Counted from the stretch's first letter, positions 25,995 through 35,059 are shown. The stretch: 64,000 bases of DNA from Chryseobacterium sp. YIM B08800 (GCF_026163565.1 NZ_JAPDKN010000002.1:62001-126000); one strand, 5' to 3'. The notes: a model not told the origin generated them from the sequence alone. Numbers and translations are program-made.

Positions 25995-26025
25995 GAAATC
26001 CGGAATTTTTTAAACTCCGGATTTC
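25995..26025 (-). terminator. Type-A hairpin 2
   Basis: Perfect 10-bp stem GAAATCCGGA/TCCGGATTTC with an 11-nt loop. Downstream on plus is the shared word ACATTAAAAAATGAAAGT, as after the other type-A hairpins. On minus the T-run is absent, so terminator strength is doubtful. Confidence 0.5.
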
Positions 26026-26252
26026 ATCATGAAAAACATTAAAAAATGAAAGTAATATGAATTACCTTTTCGTTGATATGATATAAAATATGGTGTCATT
26101 TGCTTTTTCTGATTATCTGAATCAGAATTATCTTAAAAACATAGAAAACTTAATCATCTCAATGCTTAAAGATTTCGAGTACAAACTTAGTCGCATTTAA
26201 GACCAGAAACAAACAAATGGTTAGCAGAATTCCGGAAATTGACTAGTAAACA

Positions 26253-26684
26253 TCAGCTTTCTTTCGCTTTTTTTTCTAAAAGTTTTTTTATTTTCAGAAT
26301 CTGATGTCTTGTAAAAAGCGGCAGGCTGATTCCGAATTTTTTTACGGAGTGATTGCTTTGTATTTTTATATTCATCTGGTTGGCAAATAGCCCTTCCTGA
26401 ATGTTTAGCTCTGCAATTGATGATATTGGAAATTCTATTTTTGAAGGAACATATTTCTTTTCGACAAAAGGATGTCTTTCTCTAAGAGAAAAACATTCGC
26501 CTGAATTTTCTATTTCAATCCCACGAAGATTGATTATTACCACAAGCATTGCAACAAAAAATGACAAGCTAACAATTTTCCAGATCGAATTTTCAGATAT
26601 AAAAAAAACTGCGATTGGAAAAAAGCTTAACGTCATCATCGCAACGCCTATAATTTTAGCTCGTTTTAAATTTGAAATTTTCAT
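26253..26684 (-). CDS. Small two-helix membrane protein with PH-like cytoplasmic part
   Basis: A 143-residue protein of unknown function. Two hydrophobic helices (about 10-32 and 36-53) are followed by a beta-rich part ending in a basic helix (HQILKIKKLLEKKAKES). The pattern, with SLRERHPF..ISSIAELNIQEG and IKIQSNHS, resembles bacterial PH-like or EbsA-like membrane proteins. ATG 26,684 is chosen because the longer frame begins with TTG. It lies alone between cassettes; no promoter module is seen upstream. Confidence 0.65.
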   Translation of the reverse strand: MKISNLKRAKIIGVAMMTLSFFPIAVFFISENSIWKIVSLSFFVAMLVVIINLRGIEIENSGECFSLRERHPFVEKKYVPSKIEFPISSIAELNIQEGLFANQMNIKIQSNHSVKKFGISLPLFTRHQILKIKKLLEKKAKES

Positions 26685-26816
26685 ATTAACCAATATTAAT
26701 TACATCCAGGCAATTGCTTAGTAGTAAGGTTTATTTAACTATCTGTGATTATGGTCTTTAAACATCTTTCTTTGAATAGTCTATGACTTTATCGGCATGT
26801 ATAAAAGGTAATAAAA

Positions 26817-26847
26817 GAAAGCCAGAAATGATTTCGTTCTGGCTTTC
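26817..26847 (-). terminator. Type-A hairpin 3
   Basis: Perfect 11-bp stem GAAAGCCAGAA/TTCTGGCTTTC, loop 9 nt, with TTTTATT after it on minus. Flanked on plus by the same ACATTAAAAAATGA word as the other type-A hairpins. Confidence 0.7.
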
Positions 26848-26942
26848 ATCATAAAAAATACATTAAAAAATGAGTGAAGACGAATTACTTTTTGTGATAT
26901 TGTTCTAATAAATTTTTAAATAAAATTTAATGTCTGATAAAT

Positions 26943-26978
26943 GTGCCGAAGGAAAAAAAAGAATCATTCCTTCGACAC
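26943..26978 (-). repeat. Type-B hairpin 3
   Basis: GTGCCGAAGGAA pairs with TTCCTTCGACAC (one mismatch), loop about 12 nt. The stem differs from the other copies by paired changes. Confidence 0.7.
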
Positions 26979-27004
26979 AAAAAACACAAATGATAAAAAA
27001 AAAT

Positions 27005-27034
27005 AAACGTCAAAAAATTATTTTAAAGACGTTT
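27005..27034 (-). terminator. Early terminator behind module P2
   Basis: AAACGTC/GACGTTT with a 16-nt AT loop; on minus it is followed by a run of nine T. It lies only about 10-45 nt after the predicted start of the P2 transcript, so P2 would make a very short RNA unless read-through occurs. Confidence 0.6.
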
Positions 27035-27046
27035 AAAACAATACCT

Positions 27047-27110
27047 CTAACTTACTGGTTTTCAAAATACAAAACAAGTAATTAATTTGTAATATTCCGG
27101 AAAATTACAA
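27047..27110 (-). promoter_or_regulatory. Operator-promoter module P2
   Basis: On minus: 24-nt palindrome (27,110-27,087) with arms TTGTAA/TTACAA and centre TTCCGGAA, 8 nt, CTTG (27,078-27,075), 20 nt, TAAGTTAG (27,054-27,047). Same spacing as P1, P3, P4. No gene follows; a terminator does. Confidence 0.75.
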
Positions 27111-27162
27111 GGTAAAAATTTAAAAAAAATATTTTTTATGATTTTATACCTGATAAAAAAAA

Positions 27163-27192
27163 GAGAGCTGGAAATTTTAAAACCCGGCTCTC
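27163..27192 (-). terminator. Type-A hairpin 4
   Basis: GAGAGCTGG/CCGGCTCTC, nine pairs including one G-U, and T8 after it on minus. It ends the transcript of the surface-protein gene at 27,374-29,476, behind type-B hairpin 4. Confidence 0.8.
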
Positions 27193-27290
27193 AACACCAA
27201 AAATCTAAAAAATGAAAGTGAATTAATTTTTTTAGTTTATTATATGAAGCAGTAATAATTTCTACTTTAAAAAAATAATTTTTGATAAAA

Positions 27291-27321
27291 GTGCCGCAGG
27301 TAAAAATTGCATCTACGGCAC
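27291..27321 (-). repeat. Type-B hairpin 4
   Basis: GTGCCGCAG/CTACGGCAC 52 nt after the stop of the surface-protein gene, with TTTTATC after it on minus; may work as a first terminator. Confidence 0.7.
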
Positions 27322-27373
27322 AAAAACCAAATGATGATAACGTATTATTTATCTTTTTTATTGATAGGTGTAT

Positions 27374-29476
27374 CTAGGGAGCTGTAACTTGTTCAATCTT
27401 TATGTAGATCTTCGTTTGATCCGGACGAGTTGCTCCTCCGTTAGGTGCCCCTGCATAGATGTAGGCAGAATATTGTACTTTAGTATTTGTCGAATTGTCG
27501 ATCCAGGAATATCTTCTATACTCAGGTCCGTTATTATTACCATCCATAATACCTTCATTTCCCCAGTTTATATCATTACCTATTGTTTGTGAGAACCAAG
27601 TATTACCAGAATCTTCTTCTCCACCCCAAACACCATTAGGAACCGGCAATATACCTGTCTGAGCTATATTGCCGCCATAGGTCGTATTGTAGTTCCAATA
27701 CAATGTTTTTGATGTACCAGCATTATTATAAACTTGTACATGTGGTCTTGCCGGTGTTACAGGGCTTATTGTATTAAACCATACCCTTATAGCATAAAGA
27801 CCATCAGGAGTAGCTAATTTAAAGGTATGTCCTGTGGCACCATTAGCATCGGTACTGAGGCTTGCATATCCAACAGCCGCAATGCTTTTTATGTCTGCCG
27901 TTGTCTGGTTGAAGACTGTGGCTGTACAAGATTGAAGGGCTGTAAGAAAAGGAATACTGCTTGAATCCATCGGTAAGTTCATCGTATCATTCGAAACAGG
28001 TCCTGTAGGAGCAGCAGAACTAACCGAAAACACCAATTCGCCTGTACCATATTCTAATTTACCCGGTCTTAAAGTAAAGACAAGACCGTTTACTGTAAAT
28101 GAGCTTCCCGAAGAATAACTACCTCCATTCCCTCCATTATAAGTGATTTTCAGGTTTCCGGTATACTCTTGCCCTACCGTATAAGATGAAGGTGATAAGG
28201 TGGCCGAAGAACAAAGCAATTCTGTAATTGATGCAGGTATTGTAGCACTGTTATCAATCGTTCTCCATTCAGTTCCGTTCCAGAAGTAATATCCTTTTGG
28301 CAAAACGGTTCCATTATTATAAACCAGCAACCCTGCCGTTTGGTTGCTCACGTCATTATCTCCATCCGGATTCAAATCCATTGTATTACTTGTAAGGCTT
28401 ACACTTGGTATTAATATTCCTTGATTATCCGATGAAATTTCCAACTTTGCATAAGGATTTAAAGCATTTGTTCCAATTGCAATATTTCCTGCAGGAGCTG
28501 AGGCTGTTCCAGTAAGCCCCGTTCCAAATATTGCTCCACCGATGTTGAGCTGATTACTGCCTGTATTGCTCGTTAAATTTTGATTTGAGCCAATTACAAT
28601 ATTGGAATTTCCACTTTGTAATAGCTCTCCTGCTTGTTGTCCGATTGCAACATTATTCATGCCTGAACTATTATTAAAGTTCCCTAACGCAGACTTCCCC
28701 ACAGCTACATTGTTGCTCCCTATTTTGTTTCCGTATAAAGCATGTTGTCCTACTGCTACATTCTCATATCCTGACAAATTATTTGGTAAAGCACTCATCC
28801 CTATTGCGACGTTACCATATCCGTCTGTATTTTTAGATAAAACAGCTGCACCTACTGCTACGTTTTGAGCACCATTAGTATTTACCTTCAAGGCATTATT
28901 TCCCACAGCTACACTATTAATATCATTATTATTACCCGTACCCACAGAAACACCATTTACATTTAAATTTCCGCCACTTATTTTTTTTATTTCATTTTGA
29001 GAATTAGCAATTGTATAGGTGCGTTCTTTTTCAGTATTGCTTGTTTTTACTATAAAATCAACAGCATCGGTCGTTCCTATAAAGTTAGTTCCGGCTATCG
29101 TTCCACTATTACCCAGAAGCGACCAATCGTTTCCACTAGCTCCGTTACTTCCCGTGTTGAGCTTTTGCCAAATATTTCCATCAAAATAAAAATACCCTAT
29201 ACTTATAACGTTTACAGTTTTGGCAGTTGTATCTGCAGAAGCCAATGCTTCTGTTATGTAGACCAGACTTGCTTTCTGGTCTGCAGTATAAAGTGCATCT
29301 TTAGATTTTAGCTCAGATCCTTTCAGTCTCGGAGCAATAATTCCGTCCGCCTTTGTAACATCCGACGGTTTTCCTACAACATCCAAAGTAGCCTTTGGAG
29401 CTTCTGTATCGATTCCGACTTGCGAATACGCAACTGGGAACATTAATACACAGATTATAAAATAGTTTTTTTTCAT
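27374..29476 (-). CDS. Exported repeat protein with YadA/Hia-like head repeats (700 aa)
   Basis: A large predicted surface or extracellular protein. It has a signal peptide (MKKNYFIICVLMFPVAYSQ), then an N-terminal module of about 100 residues starting VGIDTEAPKATLDVVGKPSD that is nearly the same in the gene at 30,228. Residues about 175-320 are repeats of the form NNVAVGxxAL, as in trimeric adhesin heads, and a GNIAIGTNALNPYAKLEI block follows. The last 260 residues are a beta-rich domain. No T9SS C-terminal signal was recognised. Module P3 lies 60-120 nt upstream, hairpins B4 and A4 downstream. A role in adhesion is inference. Confidence 0.75.
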   Translation of the reverse strand: MKKNYFIICVLMFPVAYSQVGIDTEAPKATLDVVGKPSDVTKADGIIAPRLKGSELKSKDALYTADQKASLVYITEALASADTTAKTVNVISIGYFYFDGNIWQKLNTGSNGASGNDWSLLGNSGTIAGTNFIGTTDAVDFIVKTSNTEKERTYTIANSQNEIKKISGGNLNVNGVSVGTGNNNDINSVAVGNNALKVNTNGAQNVAVGAAVLSKNTDGYGNVAIGMSALPNNLSGYENVAVGQHALYGNKIGSNNVAVGKSALGNFNNSSGMNNVAIGQQAGELLQSGNSNIVIGSNQNLTSNTGSNQLNIGGAIFGTGLTGTASAPAGNIAIGTNALNPYAKLEISSDNQGILIPSVSLTSNTMDLNPDGDNDVSNQTAGLLVYNNGTVLPKGYYFWNGTEWRTIDNSATIPASITELLCSSATLSPSSYTVGQEYTGNLKITYNGGNGGSYSSGSSFTVNGLVFTLRPGKLEYGTGELVFSVSSAAPTGPVSNDTMNLPMDSSSIPFLTALQSCTATVFNQTTADIKSIAAVGYASLSTDANGATGHTFKLATPDGLYAIRVWFNTISPVTPARPHVQVYNNAGTSKTLYWNYNTTYGGNIAQTGILPVPNGVWGGEEDSGNTWFSQTIGNDINWGNEGIMDGNNNGPEYRRYSWIDNSTNTKVQYSAYIYAGAPNGGATRPDQTKIYIKIEQVTAP

Positions 29477-29533
29477 CTTGCTTGATTTTAAGTTATTGAT
29501 ATATTTAAAATTTAACTTTGTCTTATAAGATTT

Positions 29534-29600
29534 TAAAATTAATTACATTTGAAATTAATTTCAAACAAATAGCTTGTAAAATTCCGGAATTTTACAAGCT
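29534..29600 (-). promoter_or_regulatory. Operator-promoter module P3
   Basis: The palindrome is perfect over 30 nt (29,571-29,600), with arms AGCTTGTAAAATTCC and its exact reverse complement. On minus: core to 29,574, 8 nt, TTTG (29,565-29,562), 20 nt, TAATTTTA (29,541-29,534). The predicted transcript start is about 50 nt before the surface-protein ATG at 29,476. Confidence 0.8.
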
Positions 29601-29909
29601 AAAAAACACCATTAAAACACTGAAAATCAAAAAAAACTAATCAACAATTCAATTGCATCAAGTTTTATTAAAATAAGTTTATTGATAATAATTTGAACTC
29701 AGTTTTTTTCATCTTTTAAAATTTTTTTCAGAAAAGAAATAAGCTTTGAAGGTGGTTTTTATATCGCTTTAAAAAAATACAAATGATAATAAAAAGTTTA
29801 TTTGAAAAATATAGAAGGATACTATATTTACTACCCAAAATCAAATTTTCATTTAATAAATATTCCAGCGATGAAATCATTTTTGTGGCATACTATATAA
29901 GTAGTTAAA
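29601..29909. other. AT-rich spacer without gene
   Basis: No ORF of note, no recognised RNA and no recurring element between module P3 and hairpin A5; only A/T-rich sequence. Confidence 0.6.
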
Positions 29910-29940
29910 GAGAGCCGGAAATTTGAAGAACCCGACTCTC
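29910..29940 (-). terminator. Type-A hairpin 5
   Basis: GAGAGCCGG/CCGACTCTC with one mismatch; the following 120 nt on plus are almost the same as after hairpin A4, including ATGAAAGTGAATTAATTTTT. Confidence 0.65.
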
Positions 29941-30037
29941 AACACCAAAAATCCAAAAAAATGAAAGTGAATTAATTTTTTTAGTTTATTATATGAAGCA
30001 ATAATAATTTCTACTTTAAAAATAATTTTTGATAAAA

Positions 30038-30067
30038 GTGCCGCAGGGGAATCTATACCTGCGACAC
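30038..30067 (-). repeat. Type-B hairpin 5a
   Basis: GTGCCGCAGG/CCTGCGACAC, ten positions with one mismatch; compensated relative to copy 3. Confidence 0.7.
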
Positions 30068-30143
30068 AAACAAATGAATAAAAAGGAAGTAACTTTATTC
30101 TCTTGCGTCACAGCTTCCGGATCTTTTATTTTAATTTTTAAAA

Positions 30144-30174
30144 GTGCCGCAGGTAAACATTGTACCCACGGCAC
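30144..30174 (-). repeat. Type-B hairpin 5b
   Basis: GTGCCG and CGGCAC with inner GGT/ACC; 54 nt after the stop of the 907-aa surface-protein gene, the same distance as B4 behind the 700-aa gene. A further GGAAG/CTTCC hairpin with T5 lies between 5b and 5a (30,085-30,118). Confidence 0.7.
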
Positions 30175-30227
30175 AAAACCAAATGATGATAACGTATTAC
30201 TTATTTACTATATCAATATTTATGTTT

Positions 30228-32951
30228 TTAGTTAACGGGAACAGCATAAAAGTAATTTTCCCATGCAGAAGTAGAATAAGACCAGTACAAGTCTGGCTTG
30301 TTTTCTAAAAGCAAATAAATTCGAGTAGGCTGAGTTACGCTTATTACCGAAGACCCCGTTAAAAAATTAGCATTACGCTGAGGATCTGCATCAATACCTT
30401 CTATAGAGCCATTAGAGATTTTTCCTGCAAAAGCTGCATAAGCACCAGGACCAAGATTCTGAAAATCATTCTGAACAACAGAAGTCTGAGAATTAGACAG
30501 ATATGCATGCTGAAAATGCGTCAAATTAGCCTTAAAACAATAAATTGTCATTCCTGAATTCACCACCCACTTACCCGGTTCTAAATCTATATAAGCTCCT
30601 GTATATTTTTGTGGATCTGATGGATCTGTTCCTACTGTATTTAAGGTAGGAAGATCTGAATATGTTGTAATATTTGTAGCTGGAAACACTCCCAAAGTCG
30701 TCGACCTAGATGATGCAGATACTCGCCAAGTTCCCACCCCGTTTGCATCGGAAGTCAGTACTTTACCTTCACCTTGTGTACCGTCTACAATTTTAATGGC
30801 TCCGTTTGTTGTTCCGTTGTTTACTTCTAATTTTGTAGATGGAGTAGCTGTACCTATACCTATATTTCCTGCAGGTGCAGCTGCAGATCCGGTAAGCCCT
30901 GTTCCGAAGATTGCACCACCAATGTTGAGCTGATTGCTGTCTGTATCATTTTTTAATCTTTGATCAGAACCAATTGCAATATTATTACTTGCTCCATCTT
31001 TTAGTCCATTTCCTGCAGAAACACCAATCCCAATGTTTTTGTTACCTGTAGTATTGTCTGGTGAAGATAATGCACTGGCTCCTATTGCTACATTATTTGT
31101 ACCTGTTGTGTTAAAAGTTAAGGTACTTTGCCCTAAAGCAGTATTGTAGTTTCCTTCTGTATTTGAGGATAAAGAGCTATGACCTACGCTTACGTTTGAA
31201 CTCCCAGTAGTATTTGAATTTATTGCGTAGTACCCCAAAGCTACATTATTTTTACCTGTCGTGTTGCCATCTAAACTTTTTTGTCCCACAATAGTATTTG
31301 TTGGTTGGTCACCCTTACCTCTTCCTATAGTAAGTCCGTTTAAGTTCAGATCCCCTCCTTTAATTTCTTTAATAATATTGTTTGCATTGGTAGATTTATA
31401 AGTACGCTCTCTTTCCGTATTATTTGTTTTTAACACAAAATCTACAGCATCGGTTGTACCTATAAAATTTGTTCCGGCGGTTGTTCCACTATTACCTAAA
31501 ATAGACCAATTATTTCCCATTCCGGTAGCTGAATCTTGCCAAGTAGCTAAACCATTTGCATCAGAAGTTAATACTTTTCCAGCTCCCTGTGTACCATCTA
31601 CAATTTTAATAGCTCCGTTTGTAGTGCCGTTGTTTATTTCTAATTTTGTAGATGGAGTTGTTGTACCAATACCTACATTTCCTCCGAAATAGTTTTTGGT
31701 ATCTGCGCCTTCAGAATAAATATTATAGGCATTTTCTGGATTGTTCCCCTGAAAGCGGAAGTCGCTGATATAGATACCGTATGCATTTTCAATATTGTAA
31801 GAGGCAGACGTCGGCTGAAGCCTGTGAATATAAAGCCCCATCAGCTTTTTAATATTATACGTTCCTGTACTCCCAAAATTAATAGAAGAGTCTAATCCTG
31901 CTGCAAGCCCCGTAACATTCAGAACCCCTCCAGACTTAAGACCGGTAGGCTCAAACCTGCCGCTTGCACCATATAGGTTTCCTATATTTACCGTACCATT
32001 TCCTCCAGGTCTTACCGAAGCATGCAAGCCGAATACCTGACCCGAATTATACGTAAAGCCGGAATTGGCAAATGGTGCTGCAACTCCGTTGTATGCCCTG
32101 TCTTCATCAAAAGTAAGATTGCCCTTCTCTGCAACCCCTGATGTTAGCGCATTTACTCCATATAAAACGCCTGTAGTAAAGTCCCCGTCTAAGGGTCTTA
32201 CCTGTGCTGTACTGCGAATGCCCTGCAATGAAGGTGTGCTTGACGCCCTTGATGCGCTTACATTGTAAGAAATGTCAGCACCAATACCGGTATGTGGTTT
32301 CTTGGAAGAATCCATTACACTACTTCGTATCCCCTGAGTAACTCCTCCTGTTGTAGTACTTGTAGAATTTTCTGTCACGGTATTATCAATTCCAATGCTG
32401 GCTCCGGAACCGGTATTGGTTACACTATTAAGAATCCCTGCTTTTAATGTTGTTTCATTATCTGCTGCATAAGTTCCGACCTGAAATTGATAAGGCGAAG
32501 TAGGACTTACTCCTACACCTACCCCCACTTTCCCCATCTGATAAATATTCTGGGTGTTGGAATCTGCAGGCTGATTTGTAGCCTCGTTATACCAAGGCTC
32601 TATTCCTGTACTGCCGGTATTTCCAGCGTTGAGCTTTTGCCAAACACTTCCATCAAAATAAAAATATCCTACACTTGTAACGTTTATTGTTTTGGCAGTT
32701 GTATCTGCAGAAGCCAATGCTTCCGTTACGTAGACCAGACTTGCTTTCTGGTCTGCAGTATAAAGTGCATCTTTAGATTTTAGCTCAGATCCTTTCAGTC
32801 TTGGAGCTATAATACCGTCCGCTTTTGTAACATCCGACGGTTTTCCTTTCACATCCAAAGTAGCCTTTGGAGTTTCTGTATCGATTCCGACTTGCGAATA
32901 CGCAGCACCTGATACCAATACACCGATTGTGATAATAATTTTTTTCATCAT
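30228..32951 (-). CDS. Exported repeat protein with YadA/Hia-like head repeats (907 aa)
   Basis: Paralogue of the 700-residue protein. The signal peptide (KKIIITIGVLVSGAAYSQ) is followed by the shared N-terminal module VGIDTETPKATLDVKGKPSD to about residue 120. A central region of about 330 residues is unique. Two copies of GIGTxTPSTKLExNNGTTNG..VLTSDANGxxTW flank NNVAxGxxAL repeats (about 560-680). The C-terminal 170 residues differ from the other paralogue. Start may be 32,951 or 32,948 (ATGATG). The promoter predicted in P4 would give a leader of about 370 nt. Confidence 0.75.
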   Translation of the reverse strand: MMKKIIITIGVLVSGAAYSQVGIDTETPKATLDVKGKPSDVTKADGIIAPRLKGSELKSKDALYTADQKASLVYVTEALASADTTAKTINVTSVGYFYFDGSVWQKLNAGNTGSTGIEPWYNEATNQPADSNTQNIYQMGKVGVGVGVSPTSPYQFQVGTYAADNETTLKAGILNSVTNTGSGASIGIDNTVTENSTSTTTGGVTQGIRSSVMDSSKKPHTGIGADISYNVSASRASSTPSLQGIRSTAQVRPLDGDFTTGVLYGVNALTSGVAEKGNLTFDEDRAYNGVAAPFANSGFTYNSGQVFGLHASVRPGGNGTVNIGNLYGASGRFEPTGLKSGGVLNVTGLAAGLDSSINFGSTGTYNIKKLMGLYIHRLQPTSASYNIENAYGIYISDFRFQGNNPENAYNIYSEGADTKNYFGGNVGIGTTTPSTKLEINNGTTNGAIKIVDGTQGAGKVLTSDANGLATWQDSATGMGNNWSILGNSGTTAGTNFIGTTDAVDFVLKTNNTERERTYKSTNANNIIKEIKGGDLNLNGLTIGRGKGDQPTNTIVGQKSLDGNTTGKNNVALGYYAINSNTTGSSNVSVGHSSLSSNTEGNYNTALGQSTLTFNTTGTNNVAIGASALSSPDNTTGNKNIGIGVSAGNGLKDGASNNIAIGSDQRLKNDTDSNQLNIGGAIFGTGLTGSAAAPAGNIGIGTATPSTKLEVNNGTTNGAIKIVDGTQGEGKVLTSDANGVGTWRVSASSRSTTLGVFPATNITTYSDLPTLNTVGTDPSDPQKYTGAYIDLEPGKWVVNSGMTIYCFKANLTHFQHAYLSNSQTSVVQNDFQNLGPGAYAAFAGKISNGSIEGIDADPQRNANFLTGSSVISVTQPTRIYLLLENKPDLYWSYSTSAWENYFYAVPVN

Positions 32952-33317
32952 TCAGTTTTTTAATTGTTACACTAAATATTCAAAACCTCCCAGTTTTGAG
33001 CTTTCATAGTTGTGTTTACCTATTCCTTTGCAGGAATGTCAAAAAAAATCGTAAAAGTTAGTTATAGGTAATTTTAGTTTTTAGGAAGAGTCGAATATCA
33101 ACTCTTTTTGTAAGCATATTGTTGGAACATCAATGCCTGTTTTCGAAATTTTTTTTTCATTTGTTTTTGTTTTGTGTTTTATTAAATAAACTTTTGTGTC
33201 ATCTGATTGTCATAATTTCTGAAAATTTAAACAATCTGTTTTTAGAATCGCATCAAGTGTAAGATTAAGAAGATTAGATTAAGGGAATTGGAACTTAATA
33301 ATCTCGACACTTAACTT
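32952..33317 (-). other. Long predicted 5' leader of the 907-aa surface-protein gene
   Basis: About 370 nt between the predicted P4 transcript start and the ATG, with no ORF of note. A short hairpin ATTCCTTTGCAGGAAT lies near 33,025. A leader of this length may carry regulation, or a second unseen promoter may exist. Confidence 0.35.
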
Positions 33318-33324
33318 TCGGGAG

Positions 33325-33388
33325 CAAAATTAGCTCCATTTGAAATTGCAGCCAAACAAATGATTTGTAATTTTCCGGAATTTTACAA
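33325..33388 (-). promoter_or_regulatory. Operator-promoter module P4
   Basis: On minus: palindrome 33,388-33,365 (two mismatches, centre TTCCGGAA), 8 nt, TTTG (33,356-33,353), 20 nt, TAATTTTG (33,332-33,325), a full match to the Bacteroidota consensus. It is the best promoter of the four. It lies between the AraC-type regulator gene and the 907-aa surface-protein gene. Confidence 0.8.
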
Positions 33389-33493
33389 GTACAAAATTCA
33401 AATTAATATATGAAAATCAACACATTACAATTTTAATCAATAAAATTGACTTTTAATCAAATTTTAACTTTTTACAAGTTAATATTTCACATT

Positions 33494-35059
33494 TTAATCA
33501 ACATTTTTATTTTTTTCCGCTAAAGAAGAGATAAATTTTGATGGCGTAATCTTAGTTTTTTTAGTAAAGACTTTAGTAAAATAGCTATGTGAAGAAAAAC
33601 CTGCTAATTCTGAAAGATGGGTAAGTTTGTATTTACAACTTTCTGGATTTTCATGAAGATATTCGAGAATATATTTAATTCTTAAGTCATTTATATAATC
33701 ATTATACGATTTACCGCTATGCTCTTTTATAATACGGTTTATATATTTTGTATTCGTATCTAAAATACTTACAAGAGTACTTTTTGTAAAGTTTTTAGCG
33801 GTAAAAGCTTTTCCTTTTTCAAATCTCTCCAGTTTTTTTAGTAAATCAAATTTTGTCGCATCTAACAAGTCATTCGATTTTGACTCCGAGCAAGTCAAAA
33901 TAGCCTCTTCACTAGTATCCTCCTCTAATTTATCAAAGATTTCATGTTTTTTATTACTTTCGAGTTCTTTTATAATTTCTTCAAAATAGACCTTTTGCTT
34001 TTTTCTCTTTCTTCTTTTAAACACCAAAACTCCAACCGAAAGAAATACAGCAACTACAATAAAAATATATTTATATTCTTTTTGATGTTCCAGATTGACA
34101 TCCTGCCTGCTAATCTCACCATTAATAACTTTGATATTTTCTTTCTTAGAATGATCTTTATGTTTTATAAATTCGGCAAAAAGCTGTTCTCTTTTTTCTG
34201 AAGTATCAATATTAAGCTTTAAGCGCTGTTCTAATAAAACAGTTAATCTCTCATCCATTTCACTTTTTCTAGCAATATCAATTGCCTTATCAAAATAATC
34301 TGCTGCGTTTATCTTATCTTTTTCTTTAGCCGCAATCACAGCTTTACAAACATAATATATTTCTGATCTCCAATTAAATCCTTCAGACATTTGCGAAATA
34401 TCATTATTAGATTCAAAAACAGAAATTTGTTTTTTTGCTTCTTGTAAATTACCTGCCATGAGATAATCGAAAGCTAAATAACACCGTGCAAAAGCAAATT
34501 CAGAAATTATAAATTGAGAGCGCTTTTTTTCTATACTTTCCTTCAAATAACTATTGCAGCGTACACGATATGGAATTGCTTCACTAAACCTTTTTTCATC
34601 TTCTAACGAAATAGCCTTTAGTTTCAAAGTCATTGCAAGTAAATAGGAATCATCAAGTTTTTGAGCAGTTTTCTCAGCTTCATTTAGATATTGAGTCGCT
34701 TTTTGTAATATACCAGATTTATGATAAGATAAAGATAAATAGTAACAGGCAATAAAGTGTTCCTTTTCTTTATTGTTTTTTAAAAATAATAAATCAGCTT
34801 TTTTAGCATAAAAAATACTTTTACTAAAATTTCCTTTTAAGTAATAACCAACAAAAAGATAAAAATAACCTTTAGAAACCTCATCGTCGGTATGAGATAT
34901 CTTAAGCATCTTTTCTCCCTCATTAATTATCTGGGTTGAACTTTTAAATGATTTTTGATAAATATCTGTTTTTAATATATATACATTATCATTTATACTG
35001 TTTTGCCCGAAACAGATTAAAGTAAACAAACAGATTACAATTTTTAATACTTTCATCAT
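33494..35059 (-). CDS. Membrane-anchored TPR-AraC family transcriptional regulator
   Basis: A 521-residue three-part regulator common in Bacteroidota: signal-like start, a TPR-like helical domain likely outside the cytoplasm (about 40-320), one membrane helix (YIFIVVAVFLSVGVLVF, about 329-345) with a basic stop-transfer RRKRKKQ, and a C-terminal AraC HTH pair (about 415-515) including LSELAGFSSHSYFTKVFTKK. It would sense an outer signal and act on DNA at the membrane. It lies next to module P4 and may control the two surface-protein genes; this is inference from position. Confidence 0.85.
   Translation of the reverse strand: MMKVLKIVICLFTLICFGQNSINDNVYILKTDIYQKSFKSSTQIINEGEKMLKISHTDDEVSKGYFYLFVGYYLKGNFSKSIFYAKKADLLFLKNNKEKEHFIACYYLSLSYHKSGILQKATQYLNEAEKTAQKLDDSYLLAMTLKLKAISLEDEKRFSEAIPYRVRCNSYLKESIEKKRSQFIISEFAFARCYLAFDYLMAGNLQEAKKQISVFESNNDISQMSEGFNWRSEIYYVCKAVIAAKEKDKINAADYFDKAIDIARKSEMDERLTVLLEQRLKLNIDTSEKREQLFAEFIKHKDHSKKENIKVINGEISRQDVNLEHQKEYKYIFIVVAVFLSVGVLVFKRRKRKKQKVYFEEIIKELESNKKHEIFDKLEEDTSEEAILTCSESKSNDLLDATKFDLLKKLERFEKGKAFTAKNFTKSTLVSILDTNTKYINRIIKEHSGKSYNDYINDLRIKYILEYLHENPESCKYKLTHLSELAGFSSHSYFTKVFTKKTKITPSKFISSLAEKNKNVD

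Noticed and set aside
29910..30235. Plus-strand peptides reading KSAAGK..GT or KCAAEK through the type-B hairpins
   Set aside because: Frames are not kept between copies, no start codon is in frame, and the stem changes in pairs, so conserved structure explains the similarity better.
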